Below are positions 35,068-43,869 of a stretch of 64,000 bases of DNA, piece after piece. Position numbers and translations under genes: made by a program. Below the pieces are notes generated by a model. It saw nothing but the letters and a program-made list of their open reading frames with translations. It was not told the origin of the DNA and did not search any database. Every line of letters begins with the position of its first letter. Position 1 is the stretch's first letter. This stretch comes from Mermis nigrescens (lineage: Eukaryota; Nematoda; Enoplea; Mermithida; Mermithidae), in the NCBI GenBank assembly GCA_036768485.1, contig JAVLUZ010000169.1, forward strand, positions 784,005 to 848,004, read 5' to 3'.

Positions 35068-36120
35068 ATGGAACCATTAAAGATACAGTGGACAGAGGTG
35101 AGCAAGCCAGGATCATTTTCGGGTACTAATAAAGTGAAAAAAGTTAGCAAAGCATCAAATAACGGAATAAGAGAATTTTTGTCTAAACAATTTACTTATC
35201 AATTGCATATACCTGTGAGAAAGCGATTTCTCAGGCGACCAATCATAGTTTCAGGTCCTAATCTCCTGTGGGATGTAGACCTTCTTGATCTCAAAGAATT
35301 TAGGGACAAAAATTATAAAAATCGGTACATTTTAGCGGTCATTGATATTTTTTCGCATAAAGCCTATGGGCAGGCAACGACTAATAAAAGTGCTAAGACT
35401 GCATCACAAGCTTTTGAAAAAATATTGCATCTTGACACCCCTCAGGCAGTGCGAACTGATCATGGTAATGAATTTAAAGGTGAGTTTAATAAATTGTTAA
35501 AATTACACAAAATCAAGCATATATTGACAATGAGTCCCGAGATTAAGGCTAATTTTGTGGAGCGATTTCATCGAACATTCCGTGACAAGCTCATGCGATA
35601 CATGACATATTATTTGAATGAAAATTGGACAAAGGTATATAAAAGCATCATTGAGAGCTACAATAACACACCCCACAGAAGCCTAAATAATATAGCGCCA
35701 AATGATGTAAATTCTGAAAATACAGGAGAATTATTAGCATTTATGCTGAAAAATCGAATGCTATGTAAGCCAGAAACAGCACTTCCTATTGGACAACTTG
35801 TGAGAATAACTTCCCTCAAAAGCGGGTTTGCAAAAGCAAGCAAGCACACACATACTGATGATTTGTTTTGCATTAAAGAGGAATCAGACAGTTGCCCTAA
35901 AACATACAGGCTGGAGGATTTAATGGGAGAGCCAATCATTGGAGCATTTTATAGAAAGGAGCTCCAAGTAGCTGAACCTGAGGCTGAAATGCATAAGCGA
36001 GTTGCAAAAGCTATAAATACTGGTAAAGGGACATACAAAGTTAAATTCAAAAATTGGCCAAATAAGTTTAGCACAGAATTAACAAAGAAAGAAGTGAGGT
36101 TTTATGAGCAGCCAAAATGA
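35068..36120 (+). CDS. Retroviral-type DDE integrase of element 2
   Basis: An intact 350-residue frame. The catalytic core shows the first Asp in LLWDVDLLDL (about residue 70), the second in AVRTDHGNEF (about 131) and Glu in ANFVERFHRTF, about 34 residues later, the DDE arrangement of Maverick c-integrases. YNNTPHRSLNNIAP follows, as in this family. The C-terminal YKVKFKNWPNKF resembles a degenerate chromodomain. The enzyme joins element ends to host DNA in a retrovirus-like reaction. It is the only large enzyme gene of element 2 without breaks. Its stop overlaps the ATPase start (ATGA), and a GCTATAAATA box for the next gene lies within it at 36,010. Confidence 0.9.
   Translation: MEPLKIQWTEVSKPGSFSGTNKVKKVSKASNNGIREFLSKQFTYQLHIPVRKRFLRRPIIVSGPNLLWDVDLLDLKEFRDKNYKNRYILAVIDIFSHKAYGQATTNKSAKTASQAFEKILHLDTPQAVRTDHGNEFKGEFNKLLKLHKIKHILTMSPEIKANFVERFHRTFRDKLMRYMTYYLNENWTKVYKSIIESYNNTPHRSLNNIAPNDVNSENTGELLAFMLKNRMLCKPETALPIGQLVRITSLKSGFAKASKHTHTDDLFCIKEESDSCPKTYRLEDLMGEPIIGAFYRKELQVAEPEAEMHKRVAKAINTGKGTYKVKFKNWPNKFSTELTKKEVRFYEQPK
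36010..36019 (+). promoter_or_regulatory. GCTATAAATA box inside integrase gene
   Basis: A one-base variant of the element box, 97 nt before the ATPase ATG. It may drive the ATPase gene; the spacing is longer than for the others. Confidence 0.4.
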
Positions 36121-36706
36121 TTTTAGAGCATCCTTTTACATGCATTGTTTCAAGCCCTACAAAATCAGGTAAAACAACGTTTGTGAAACAACTTATAGAA
36201 AATCGTGAAAGACTAATTGACACTAAAATTGCCAAAATTTGGTGGTGCTTCTCAGAAGATCAGCCATTATACAAAAAAATAAAAAATGTCACCTTCCTTA
36301 AAGGCTTGCCTAACTTTAAAAGCCTCAAATAGACAAGCCCAACGCCTCAACTACTTATACTTGACGATCTGATGCAGGAAAGTGAAGGCAATGGACAAAT
36401 TATACAATTATTTACACGAGCTTGTCACCACTGGAATGTCAGTGTCATTCACATAGTGCAAAACCTATTTTTAGATGTGGACTGCGTACTTCTCGCATTA
36501 ATTCTGATTATATTGTGCTATTTAAAAATCCTGCTGATCAGTTACAGGCACAAGTTTTATCTTGTCAGCTTTATCCTGCCAATCCGAAATATTTTTTAGA
36601 AGCTTATTCAGATGCAACTTCTCAGCCGCATGGCTATCTCTTGATTGATCTTACTCAGAACGCCAGAGATGGACTTAGGCTAAAAACGGAAATTTTCAAT
36701 AAATAG
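36117..36706 (+). pseudogene. FtsK/HerA-type genome-packaging ATPase, broken
   Basis: The start overlaps the integrase stop. A Walker A loop SSPTKSGKTTF lies at residues 13-23 and a Walker B strand LLILDDLM at about 36,354-36,377. The later part (YIVLFKNP, QPHGYLLIDLTQNARDGLR) is the conserved C-terminal region of Maverick packaging ATPases. This enzyme is thought to pump DNA into the capsid. A TAG at 36,330-36,332 and a frame change near 36,465 interrupt it. Length without breaks, about 196 codons, is close to that seen in related elements. Confidence 0.82.
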
Positions 36707-36727
36707 CCATCTATCTATGTACCAAAG

Positions 36728-36737
36728 TCTATAAATA
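36728..36737 (+). promoter_or_regulatory. TCTATAAATA box before small gene 36,768
   Basis: In the 61-bp gap after the ATPase; the box ends 30 nt before the ATG. Confidence 0.7.
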
Positions 36738-36767
36738 CTAATGAAAATAAAAAAATAAAAATTTAAG

Positions 36768-37118
36768 ATGTCTCCAAAACGACTGAAACGGAATATAACT
36801 CGTTTACACGTGCTAAGCATTGCAAAGAAACCTCAGAGAAACGCGCTTATAAATACTGCTAGCAAGGATCAGATTCTTTGCATATGTGATTGTGCTCATA
36901 ACTTTTTAAACGGTAATATTCCTTTTTTAGAAAAAGACACCAACACACTTAGAAGGTACCAGAATCAAATTAGATATCTAGCAAACAATAAGCAGGCAAC
37001 AACAAAGCAAAGAAAAGACATTATATTACAGAATGGTGGGTTTCTTCCATTATTACTCACTCCTATCTTTTCAATTGTTGGCAGTCTATTAGCTGATGCA
37101 ATAATAGATAGAAAATGA
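36768..37118 (+). CDS. Small basic protein with C-terminal membrane segment
   Basis: An intact 116-residue frame. The N-terminal half is basic (MSPKRLKRNITRLHVL), the middle has helical Lys/Arg-rich stretches, and the end is a hydrophobic GGFLPLLLTPIFSIVGSLLADA, a single membrane or membrane-active segment. Proteins of this layout, with the GGFLPLL end, occur next to the ATPase in related Maverick-type elements of invertebrates; their role is not established. A minor virion protein is a reasonable guess. Its last four bases (ATGA) overlap the next gene's start. Confidence 0.65.
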   Translation: MSPKRLKRNITRLHVLSIAKKPQRNALINTASKDQILCICDCAHNFLNGNIPFLEKDTNTLRRYQNQIRYLANNKQATTKQRKDIILQNGGFLPLLLTPIFSIVGSLLADAIIDRK

Positions 37119-37682
37119 AGCACAGAGAAAAAATAATTCTAATACCTAGTGAATTGACTGAACAAAGGAAACCTGTTGATAGCTTACTTGGCACTCTAGA
37201 CAAGGAGACGCAAAAACTTTTTAGTGATAAGAGTGTACCACCTGATTTAAAGCTTATGAAATATAATCAGCTTCTTGGTAGATTTATGCAATTACAGGAA
37301 AAGAAAAAACAATCCTATAAAGCAAATATCATAGAAAGTCAAATTGCTAATGATGTGGAAATTCTTGAAGATATGCCAAATCGCAGTATCAGAAAGCAAA
37401 AATGCTCTTACACTACATTCACAGCAGTCCAAATATCGAAATTTCCCTTAGTGGACAGCTCGTATTTGATGGCCAAGAAATTTATGGTTCGAATGTCACA
37501 GATGCAGTGCATGATTTAGCTCGTGAGCGAAAAATATAAGCAAACACCCAGGTACAATAGAATTACTAAAAGCCCTCAATCGTATGAATGTGCCAATTGA
37601 AAGCATTGGCAATAAACAAAGAAGGCAACTTTTTGCAGCAGCTCGAACTGACATAGATTTTGATTGGGATGAAAGTCTATAA
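37115..37682 (+). pseudogene. Small conserved Maverick-type protein, two frame changes
   Basis: Begins MKHREKIILIPSEL and is open to about 37,395; then the frame changes and passes through SPNIEISLSGQLVFDG and GSNVTDAVHDLARE to a stop at 37,537-37,539. A further open part ends DWDESL with TAA at 37,680-37,682. The pattern (a helical N half with a LPDK/YNQLLGRF region, then a strand-rich SGQLVFDGQEI part) is seen in proteins beside the capsid genes of such elements; no function is known to me. The final AGT CTA TAA codons are the promoter box of the next gene. Confidence 0.55.
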
Positions 37683-37685
37683 ATA
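37676..37685 (+). promoter_or_regulatory. TCTATAAATA box that supplies the previous stop codon
   Basis: It ends 32 nt before the ATG at 37,718. Its inner TAA is the stop codon of the preceding reading frame. Confidence 0.7.
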
Positions 37686-37717
37686 CTCTTATTAATTTGC
37701 AGTAGCAATTCACAAAA

Positions 37718-38170
37718 ATGCATGTCCAATTTCATCCAGACAATTACAATTTTTGGCTTCAGTACTACACTTTGCAGGCGGGCTATGGGTTGGAGGGGTT
37801 TAAAGGTATCCCATACCAGCAGGGCGTAGGTCTTGGCAGCTTTTTCCGTTCGCTTTTCGAAATGGCAGTCCCTGTTTTACAATCAATTGGTAAGCGAGTT
37901 GGAAAACATGCTTTAGTGGCAGGTTCAAATATAGCAACTGATTTGGCCCGAGGAAAACCCCTTTTTCAGTCAACCAAAGAACACTCAAAGCGAGAAGCTG
38001 CACAATTTTTTGATGAAGCCTCTCATGCACTTCAGCAGCAGCAAGGGGAAGGGCTTGGTAGCCGCTTAAAGTCTATAAATACTAATATGAATGATGCTTT
38101 TTCAATACTAAACGAAAATAATGGCTCTCATAGACATAAAATCAACTCCAAGTACAAAAACCGAACTTGA
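37718..38170 (+). CDS. Core/minor virion protein of element 2
   Basis: An intact 150-residue frame: MHVQFHPDNYNFW, a Gly-rich GYGLEGFKGIPYQQGVGLGS (about 25-44), an amphipathic segment FRSLFEMAVPVLQSIGKRVGKHAL (about 46-69), Gln-rich middle and a basic C terminus NGSHRHKINSKYKNR. The Gly-rich plus amphipathic layout recalls small DNA-associated or membrane-lytic virion proteins of adenovirus-like particles; that comparison is inference. Its last 50 nt overlap the capsid gene in another frame, as in element 1. Confidence 0.65.
   Translation: MHVQFHPDNYNFWLQYYTLQAGYGLEGFKGIPYQQGVGLGSFFRSLFEMAVPVLQSIGKRVGKHALVAGSNIATDLARGKPLFQSTKEHSKREAAQFFDEASHALQQQQGEGLGSRLKSINTNMNDAFSILNENNGSHRHKINSKYKNRT
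38072..38081 (+). promoter_or_regulatory. TCTATAAATA box before element 2 capsid gene
   Basis: Ends 39 nt before the ATG, exactly as in element 1, inside the previous gene (KSINT). Confidence 0.7.
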
Positions 38171-39413
38171 CCTTTTCACGGTCCCTCCTACCCAAGTAGT
38201 CATAAAACAAGGTTTCTGGCATGAAATCCAGCCAACTCATCCAATCACAAATGAGAGCCCATGTGAATTTCAAATACCACCTGACCCACATTACCTGCAA
38301 CTTAGCAAAAACCACATTTATATGTTACTAAGAATAAGAAAACCAGTGGTTGCTGCAGGGGCATCATTACCCGACTATGCGCCTATCAATCTAATTTGTA
38401 AAACTTTTTTCAAGCAAGTAAAGTGCTTTTTAGGAGGGCAGTTAGTTTTTGACAGCTCAGACAAATATGCTTACAGGGCTTATTTTGAAACTGAGCTTAA
38501 TTTTGGATATGATGCAAAGCATTCTCACTTACAGACAGCATTGTACTTTCACAAAGGTGGAGGTGATGTTGACACAAAAGACAATGAAGCATTCAAAAAG
38601 CGGTCAAAAATGTTTAAGGATGAAAGTATTGTAGAAGTTCCAGCTCCACTGCACATTGACATGTTTTCACAAGACAGATATTTGCTTAATTTTACCAATT
38701 TTCGGCTAGAATTACATAGAAATAGCAATGCTTTTGTTTTGCAGTGCTTTGAGGATTTAAATTTAGAACTACAGGTCCTACAAATGAAATTTTTTATTCG
38801 AAAAGTTGAGGTTTTAGACACTGTCAATTTAGCACTTTAACAAACAATGCAGTCATGTACTGCAAAATATCCCATAAGGAAGGTGGCTATGACCAACTTG
38901 CATTTATCAAATCCAGCAAGAGAAACGCCTAATTATACATTGTTTACTGGTCAGCTATCTTGGCGTGTTGTATTTGCATGTCTTGAAGGCAGTGCTTACC
39001 GAGGTAATATGGAAAAATCGCCATTTAATTTCAAGCATTTTAATATAAATGATGTAAGAGTAACATGTGGAGGTATAACATATCCAGCTTACCCGCTCAG
39101 CATTTCATTTAAACATGATAGATACCTACAAGCTTTTAATCAAATGTTTGAAGCATTAGATTTAGGGCGTGAAAGTGATTTTATTAACAGAGAGGAATTT
39201 AAAACGAGTCATTGTTTTTTTGTGTTCGACCTGACTTCTGATGAAGATGATAGTGGGCATTGGGATTTAATCCACGAGGGTACAACCACCATTCATATAA
39301 AATTCAGTGATAATTTGCCCGATTCAGGTGTCGAAATTATTATATATGCTGAATTTGATAATTTGATAATGATTGACAAAAACCGTAACACTTTTCACGA
39401 TAATAATGCATAA
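38121..39413 (+). pseudogene. Major-capsid-like protein (F54H12.2-like), element 2, one stop
   Basis: Homologous end to end with the 429-residue protein at 98-1387; 430 codons. It is open except for one TAA at 38,838-38,840 (after VNLAL), where element 1 has GAG. Segments TELDLFTVPPTQ, YAYRAYFETELNFG and DNLIMIDKNRNTFHD are retained. Most nucleotide differences between the copies fall at third codon positions, so both lineages were long under protein selection. The stop probably arose after insertion. Role as in element 1. Confidence 0.78.
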
Positions 39414-39416
39414 AAC

Positions 39417-39869
39417 ATGAATACTATTCAAATAATAGAAATTCTTAAAGCTGTTTTTCTAAATCGTACATTTTTAGGTGTTTTCCCATTAGACCTTGCG
39501 CCTCGCGTTAAGAGTTACCCTGCTGCCCTTTTAGTGAACCTGGATGATAGCAATCAACCTGGCTCCCACTGGGTTGCCCTCTATTTTAATGACAAAGGGC
39601 ACTGTGACTATTTTGACAGCTACGGCCGAAAACCATTTGAGCTGTAAGAGTATATACAGCATAATGCAAAAGCTTACACATACAATAATGCAAAAGTTCA
39701 AGGCATATTTAGCATTTCATGCAGCCACATTTGCATCTATTTCCTAGTTTGCCATGCACAAGGTATTTCATTTAAGAACATTGTCACATCAATGGAACAT
39801 GAAAAAATCTATAAATACTTTAATAAACTTAAGTTTAAAAAACATGGATATCAAACAATTTTACCTTAG
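39417..39869 (+). pseudogene. Adenain-like cysteine protease, element 2, one stop
   Basis: His site GSHWVALYF, acidic site CDYFDSYGRK and Cys site SISCSHICIYF are all recognisable. A TAA at 39,645-39,647 interrupts it between the acidic and Cys sites. The Gly after the active Cys of element 1 is Ser here. The frame runs on past the promoter box and overlaps the penton-like start by 26 nt, ending with TAG at 39,867-39,869, whereas element 1's protease stops before the next ATG. Confidence 0.78.
39808..39817 (+). promoter_or_regulatory. TCTATAAATA box before element 2 penton-like gene
   Basis: Ends 26 nt before the ATG at 39,844; same sequence and spacing as in element 1. Confidence 0.7.
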
Positions 39870-40594
39870 TCTTCCAAGCAATTCAAAAGAAACAAATACT
39901 GCAGCCACATTTCTTACCAATCTGCCTAGACAAATTGTATTGACAAATTGTATTGGAAGTTGGTTTAGTAGAAATAATTTATGCAAATACATGGCACAAT
40001 GTTTCCAAGGATCAGAATATGATACAATTTTATGATATAAAAAACAATGTGCGACGAAAATTGCTTATTCCTCGAGCAAGATATTTAAAAATACATGACC
40101 TCATTCAAGCTATGAGAAATGGAATAAAAACGATTAGCTCAATAGATAAATTTGATTACATGCAATATTTTAGCATAAAGTATGATGAAAATAGAAAATT
40201 TTGTTATATGACAATAAATTCTGAATATATTCAAAGTGTAAAGCTGACAAAGCATTCAATGTATATGCTGGGATTTCTAGAGAGCCAGCTTAGTAATATA
40301 GATTATACTGTGAAAAAAGAATTAAACATAGTTGCGCACCATTCGCCTGACATGCTAGGTGGAATGCATAACTTTTATGTATATTGTGATTTAGTTGAGC
40401 CTCAAATTGTTGGAAATATTTTTGCACCGCTTCAGCAGGTTATGAGTATAGAATGAAAGTATATGGATATTGTTAATCACGCATATATTAGCCCGCATTA
40501 TATACCTGTGCTCAAAAAATCATTCAATACAATTGAAGTGAACATTGAGTTCGGAAAAACTATCGTTAAACTGCATTTTAGATATTGCCTATAA
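39844..40594 (+). pseudogene. Penton-like minor capsid protein, element 2, broken
   Basis: MDIKQFYLSLPSNSKETN start, a frame change near 39,940-39,960, then EVGLVEIIYANTWHN and HNFYVYCDLVEPQIVGN. A TGA at 40,454-40,456 follows VMSIE. After FNTIEVNI about ten codons present in element 1 are missing before EFGKTIVKLHF. The stop codon at 40,592-40,594 lies in a CCTATAAATA box. Confidence 0.62.
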
Positions 40595-40659
40595 ATATCA
40601 CTGCTAATAAATTAGGTCGGATATGCCAAATTTATATTATAAATAATACTTACGTTTAT

Positions 40660-40730
40660 AGGAACAAGCAAAATCGCTCAGTAGTTAAGCGGTTGGTCGG
40701 TGGTTCAATTCCCAGCTCGGGCGACTTTTT
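40660..40730 (+). other. tRNA-like sequence without anticodon arm
   Basis: A D-arm-like TCGCTCAGTAGTTAAGCGG is followed after only a few bases by a B-box-like GGTTCAATTCC, then CAGCTCGGGCGAC and TTTTTT. No anticodon arm fits, and the acceptor stem does not pair with the 5-prime side. It may be a deleted tRNA pseudogene or a Pol III-promoter relic between the last gene and the right terminal repeat. Confidence 0.35.
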
Positions 40731-40735
40731 TCAAA

Positions 40736-40745
40736 TCTATAAATA
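40736..40745 (+). promoter_or_regulatory. TCTATAAATA box at the inner edge of the right terminal repeat
   Basis: A perfect copy of the element box with no gene after it before the end of the element; it points outward. Confidence 0.5.
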
Positions 40746-40748
40746 TAA

Positions 40749-40997
40749 GCGGGGGTAGCCGAAGGTGGACCCCCGCAAACCACACAGTGGGAATTCCCTG
40801 GCCCTGGGCCTCTGGCCCTGGGCGGGCGGGCGGCGACGGGAAGGGCTGGGCATGTTCGCTCCGCCTATGCTTAAGCACAGAGTATGTTGTATCATGTGTT
40901 CCCAGGGAAACACGCTTAACTACTACCATAAAGACTTCAAAAATTCCCCCGGAGAAATTTTCCACTATTGAATTTTCCCCTTGGGAAATTTTTCCCC
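40749..40997 (-). repeat. Right terminal inverted repeat of element 2
   Basis: The reverse complement of 29,136-29,389, including the GC-rich GGGCGGGCGGGCGG block. It ends near GGGAAATTTTTCCCC. Confidence 0.88.
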
Positions 40998-41447
40998 AGA
41001 ATTTTGTGCAAAAAAATCGATAAATTTCTTTGATTTTAACAAAAATCTAGCGCGAAGCGCCGGAAAATTTGTGAAATTAAGGCCGATAGACGTCTAGAAG
41101 CATGATTCACTGCTTGATTTGCTGTATTTATAGCATTTGATGCTAAACATCGAAATTTTTAATTGAAAATAGAAGAAAGCTATGCAAAAATAGCTGTTTC
41201 TGCTGTCAAAATTGTTTTGAAACCCACTCGTACATGAACAGGAAATGGCTTCCAGGTCGCCAAGAAAGTAAATAAATGTCATTAATAGGTATCATCCGGC
41301 ACATAGCGCCGATAAATGTTGAGAAATTATGGTCACTGCTGGCCAAAAATCATTGCAAATTGCATATCCATTCTTTGTCTCGCCACATATTTTTGGCCAA
41401 TGAGAGGAGCTGCCGCCCCCTCGCCCCCTCACCTTAAGTCCGCCCCT

Positions 41448-41700
41448 GATGCGCCAAGTTCGGACAGGCGCCAAGTTCAGACATGCGTCGAGTTCAGATA
41501 AGCGCCAAGTTGAGACAGGCGCCAAGTTAAGACATGCGCCAAGTTAAGACATGCGCCAAGTTATGATAGGCGCCAAGTTTAGACGGGGGCCAAGTTGAGA
41601 CGAGAAAACAAAAGGCGCCAAGTATAGACGAGTGCCAAGTTCAGACATGCGCCAAGTTAAGACGGGCGCCAACAAATGACATGCGCCAAGTTAAGATAGA
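41448..41700. repeat. 18-bp tandem array GCGCCAAGTTAAGACATG
   Basis: About thirteen imperfect copies; the core GCGCCAAGTT is most constant, with AGACAGGC, AGACATGC and AGACGGGC variants after it. One larger interruption at about 41,600 (GAGAAAACAAAAG). Confidence 0.88.
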
Positions 41701-41737
41701 ACGATTTAATCGACGTAATCATAGATGGTCCTACAAC

Positions 41738-41981
41738 CATACGTGGGCAGCAAGAAAATTCTGGGGGTGCAAGATTTTTTGAAGGTCAAAAAATGGCCTT
41801 AAAAATGGTGGTATGGTGATAAAAACACCATTTTTCGACGTTTCTCATCAAGCACTATCCATTTGCATCATGAAATTGCGAAAACAAACACAAAAAATTT
41901 CAAAAATTGAATTCTGGGGGTATTTTGGTTTCTGCGGAGGGGGGGTGCATACCTCCCTAACCCCGCCCACGCCCAAGTGTT
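41738..41981 (-). mobile_element. Non-autonomous hAT element
   Basis: It runs from CATACGTGGGCAGC to CCCAAGTGTT. Perfect 8-bp duplications CCTACAAC at 41,730-41,737 and 41,982-41,989. Confidence 0.9.
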
Positions 41982-42035
41982 CCTACAACTACCATGGAAT
42001 ATGATACTCCAGCCGTTTGAACTATAATCGGTAAA

Positions 42036-42970
42036 CGTACATGGAAAAATATCGGTTCACCACGCTTATCTGAGACGACAGATAAATTAAGCGCTTATCC
42101 AGACTTTGAAATCGAAATGCTAGGCGAAGATACTATAGACGTAAAAGTAGGCTTGCAGCAGAAAAGATTAAAACTCGCAGTCACGAAACAAACGGCAACA
42201 CCGTTATTAGGCTATGAAAGGATAAAAGTTTTTAATCTGTAACCAAAATGAAGACACGTGCAAAGTCATGCAGATAACGTTTTGAAAATTTCGGAGAAAT
42301 GGAATCCAAAATAATTAACTTAGTAGCGCAATACACCGACGTTTTGCGCTGTAACCTATAGGTCGCGTCACAGTTTTTAAAGCATCTATTACGCTTAACG
42401 AAGATGCAAAACCAATTATTTTTAAACCTAGACCTGTTCCTTTAGCGCTAAAATCTGCCGCTGGTGCAGAAATTCAAAGCTTAATTACAGACGGAATTCT
42501 AGAAAAAGTAGATCCTGCCGTAACGCCAATCGAATGGGCATAACCCGTCGTTTACGTACCTAAAACTGACGGAGTACACCTATGCATGCGATGACTTTAA
42601 AGTCACAATCAATCGGTACATACCGAAAAACCCTCATCCAATCCCACAGTTTGAGGAAGTAATCGCAAAACTCGCGAACTTTACAGAATAATCAACGATC
42701 GATTCAAAACATGCTTACTTACAGATGGAAAAAAAGCGGAATCGCGTAAATATCTGATAATTTCAGCACATAAAGGCTATTATCAGTACACTCGCATACC
42801 TTTCGGCATTTCCTCTGCACCCGTCATATTCTAACAGTTCATGGACACCTTGCTGCAAGGCATGGACGGTGTAACGTGGTTTATGGATGACATTTCTACG
42901 GGTGGAAAAACACGAACGGAACATATTTCGAACTTTAAAAAAGTTTTCGAAAAACTACGTCAAGTTATAA
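42036..42970 (+). pseudogene. Ty3/gypsy Pol remnant (protease end and reverse transcriptase)
   Basis: 42,036-42,242 reads WKNIGSPRLSETTDKL...TPLLGYERIKVF, the C-terminal part of a retropepsin domain. From 42,361, in broken frames, come KPIIFKPRPVPLALK, SLITDGILEKVDP, FKVTINRYIPKNPHPIP, YYQYTRIPFGISSAP and TWFMDDISTGGKT, the reverse-transcriptase signature (FMDD in place of YxDD). The order and wording match K02A2.6-type Ty3/gypsy Pol of animals. Stops occur near 42,541, 42,690 and 42,834, and there are several shifts. RNase H and integrase are not seen. It copies RNA to DNA when intact; here it is a fossil. Confidence 0.8.
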
Positions 42971-43396
42971 AAATCACCTTTTTATTATTGCATTAGCTAA
43001 CAACTGACCATCAATCCCCAATATAGGCGCTAGCAGTTGGCAGAAAAGCACCTTTCTACATGAGGCTCCATTATTATTGACGACATTACCGACAAAAGTT
43101 GAGTTTGTTGCAGAAATTGTCAACTAAAAATCGGAGCACTTCTAAACTGTCAATTTTAATTTTTACTACAGAATCAGGCTTAGCGTTTTGAAAATGAAGA
43201 AAACGCTTGCTAGGCCTAGAATTGAATGAAATGACGGTAGTGACCATTATTGTGAAGAATGTGAGCTTCTACGTCAAGAATGTTATGTAAACGTGAATCG
43301 CATATGCAATAAAGTTTATATAAGAATTGCTACATCTTGAATAATTGGCAAAATGAATAAAATCCGTGAAATCTGTGAAAGGCAATTACTTAATAT
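42971..43396. other. Unassigned interval
   Basis: AT-rich sequence with no open frame or repeat recognised. Confidence 0.4.
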
Positions 43397-43869
43397 TTGT
43401 GCTTTAAAATACACAAATACCTCATACAAGAAATATCAGAAATGAGGAATGATACATCGGAGTCTGAACAGATGACAGTTGATGATAGTAATGAAGGCAG
43501 TAATGATGAAGATTCTTCAGATGTGTCTGAAGACAGCTCTAATGAGGCTGAAATTGAAGCTGGTTGGACTAACTCGTTTTGGCGCTTTTTAAGTAAAAGT
43601 CGTGCTTTCAGATTTTTAAGATTTTCCGAACAGTATACAAGACCTTCAAAGGGAACCATTTTACAGCAGTTTCAGTTTTGTTAATAAAATCCATACTCTG
43701 ATAAGCGAATTATCGACAGAACTAGAACGTGTTAATGATTATTACCGGTATAAATTAAAGTTTAGCATAAAGGAAGCTAATGAGACAGCTTAGGCCTGTC
43801 GAAAATACATGTTTAAAAAACTGATTAGCAAAAATGCCGATCTCTTTGAGAATGAGAAGATAAAATGAG
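43397..43869 (+). pseudogene. Unrecognised acidic/coiled protein remnant
   Basis: A frame from 43,397 to 43,684 has an acidic Ser/Glu/Asp tract (SEQMTVDDSNEGSNDEDSSD) and then WTNSFWRFLSKSRAFRFLRF. A different frame from about 43,683 continues as LINKIHTLISELSTELERV and, past a TAG at 43,791-43,793, CRKYMFKKLISKNADLFENE. Two linked coding-like pieces with a shift and a stop suggest a decayed gene, possibly of a mobile element. No family was recognised. Confidence 0.3.

Larger units (their letters stand above)
29136..40997 (+). mobile_element. Maverick/Polinton virus-like element 2, nearly complete
   Basis: About 11.9 kb bounded by inverted repeats. It carries the full Maverick set: protein-primed DNA polymerase B, retroviral-type integrase, packaging ATPase, adenain-like protease, capsid and penton-like proteins and small virion genes, plus a TBP homologue not expected in the standard set. 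All genes except the TBP-like one read left to right. Polymerase, TBP-like gene, ATPase, one small gene, capsid, protease and penton have stops or shifts; the integrase and two small genes are open. No 6-bp target duplication is visible at the chosen ends, so the exact ends are uncertain by a few bases. Confidence 0.88.
40998..42025. other. Non-coding flank of element 2 with repeats
   Basis: 41,095-41,440 is a reversed copy of a dispersed repeat also at about 4,540-4,780 and 21,960 (ATGACATTTATTT and TTGGCCAAAAAT words). Then come an 18-bp tandem array (41,448-41,700) and a hAT-type element (41,738-41,981). No gene. Confidence 0.6.

Noticed and set aside
41448..41700. CRISPR-like regular repeat
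   Set aside because: Units are directly adjacent, 18 bp, with no unique spacers, and the DNA is from an animal.
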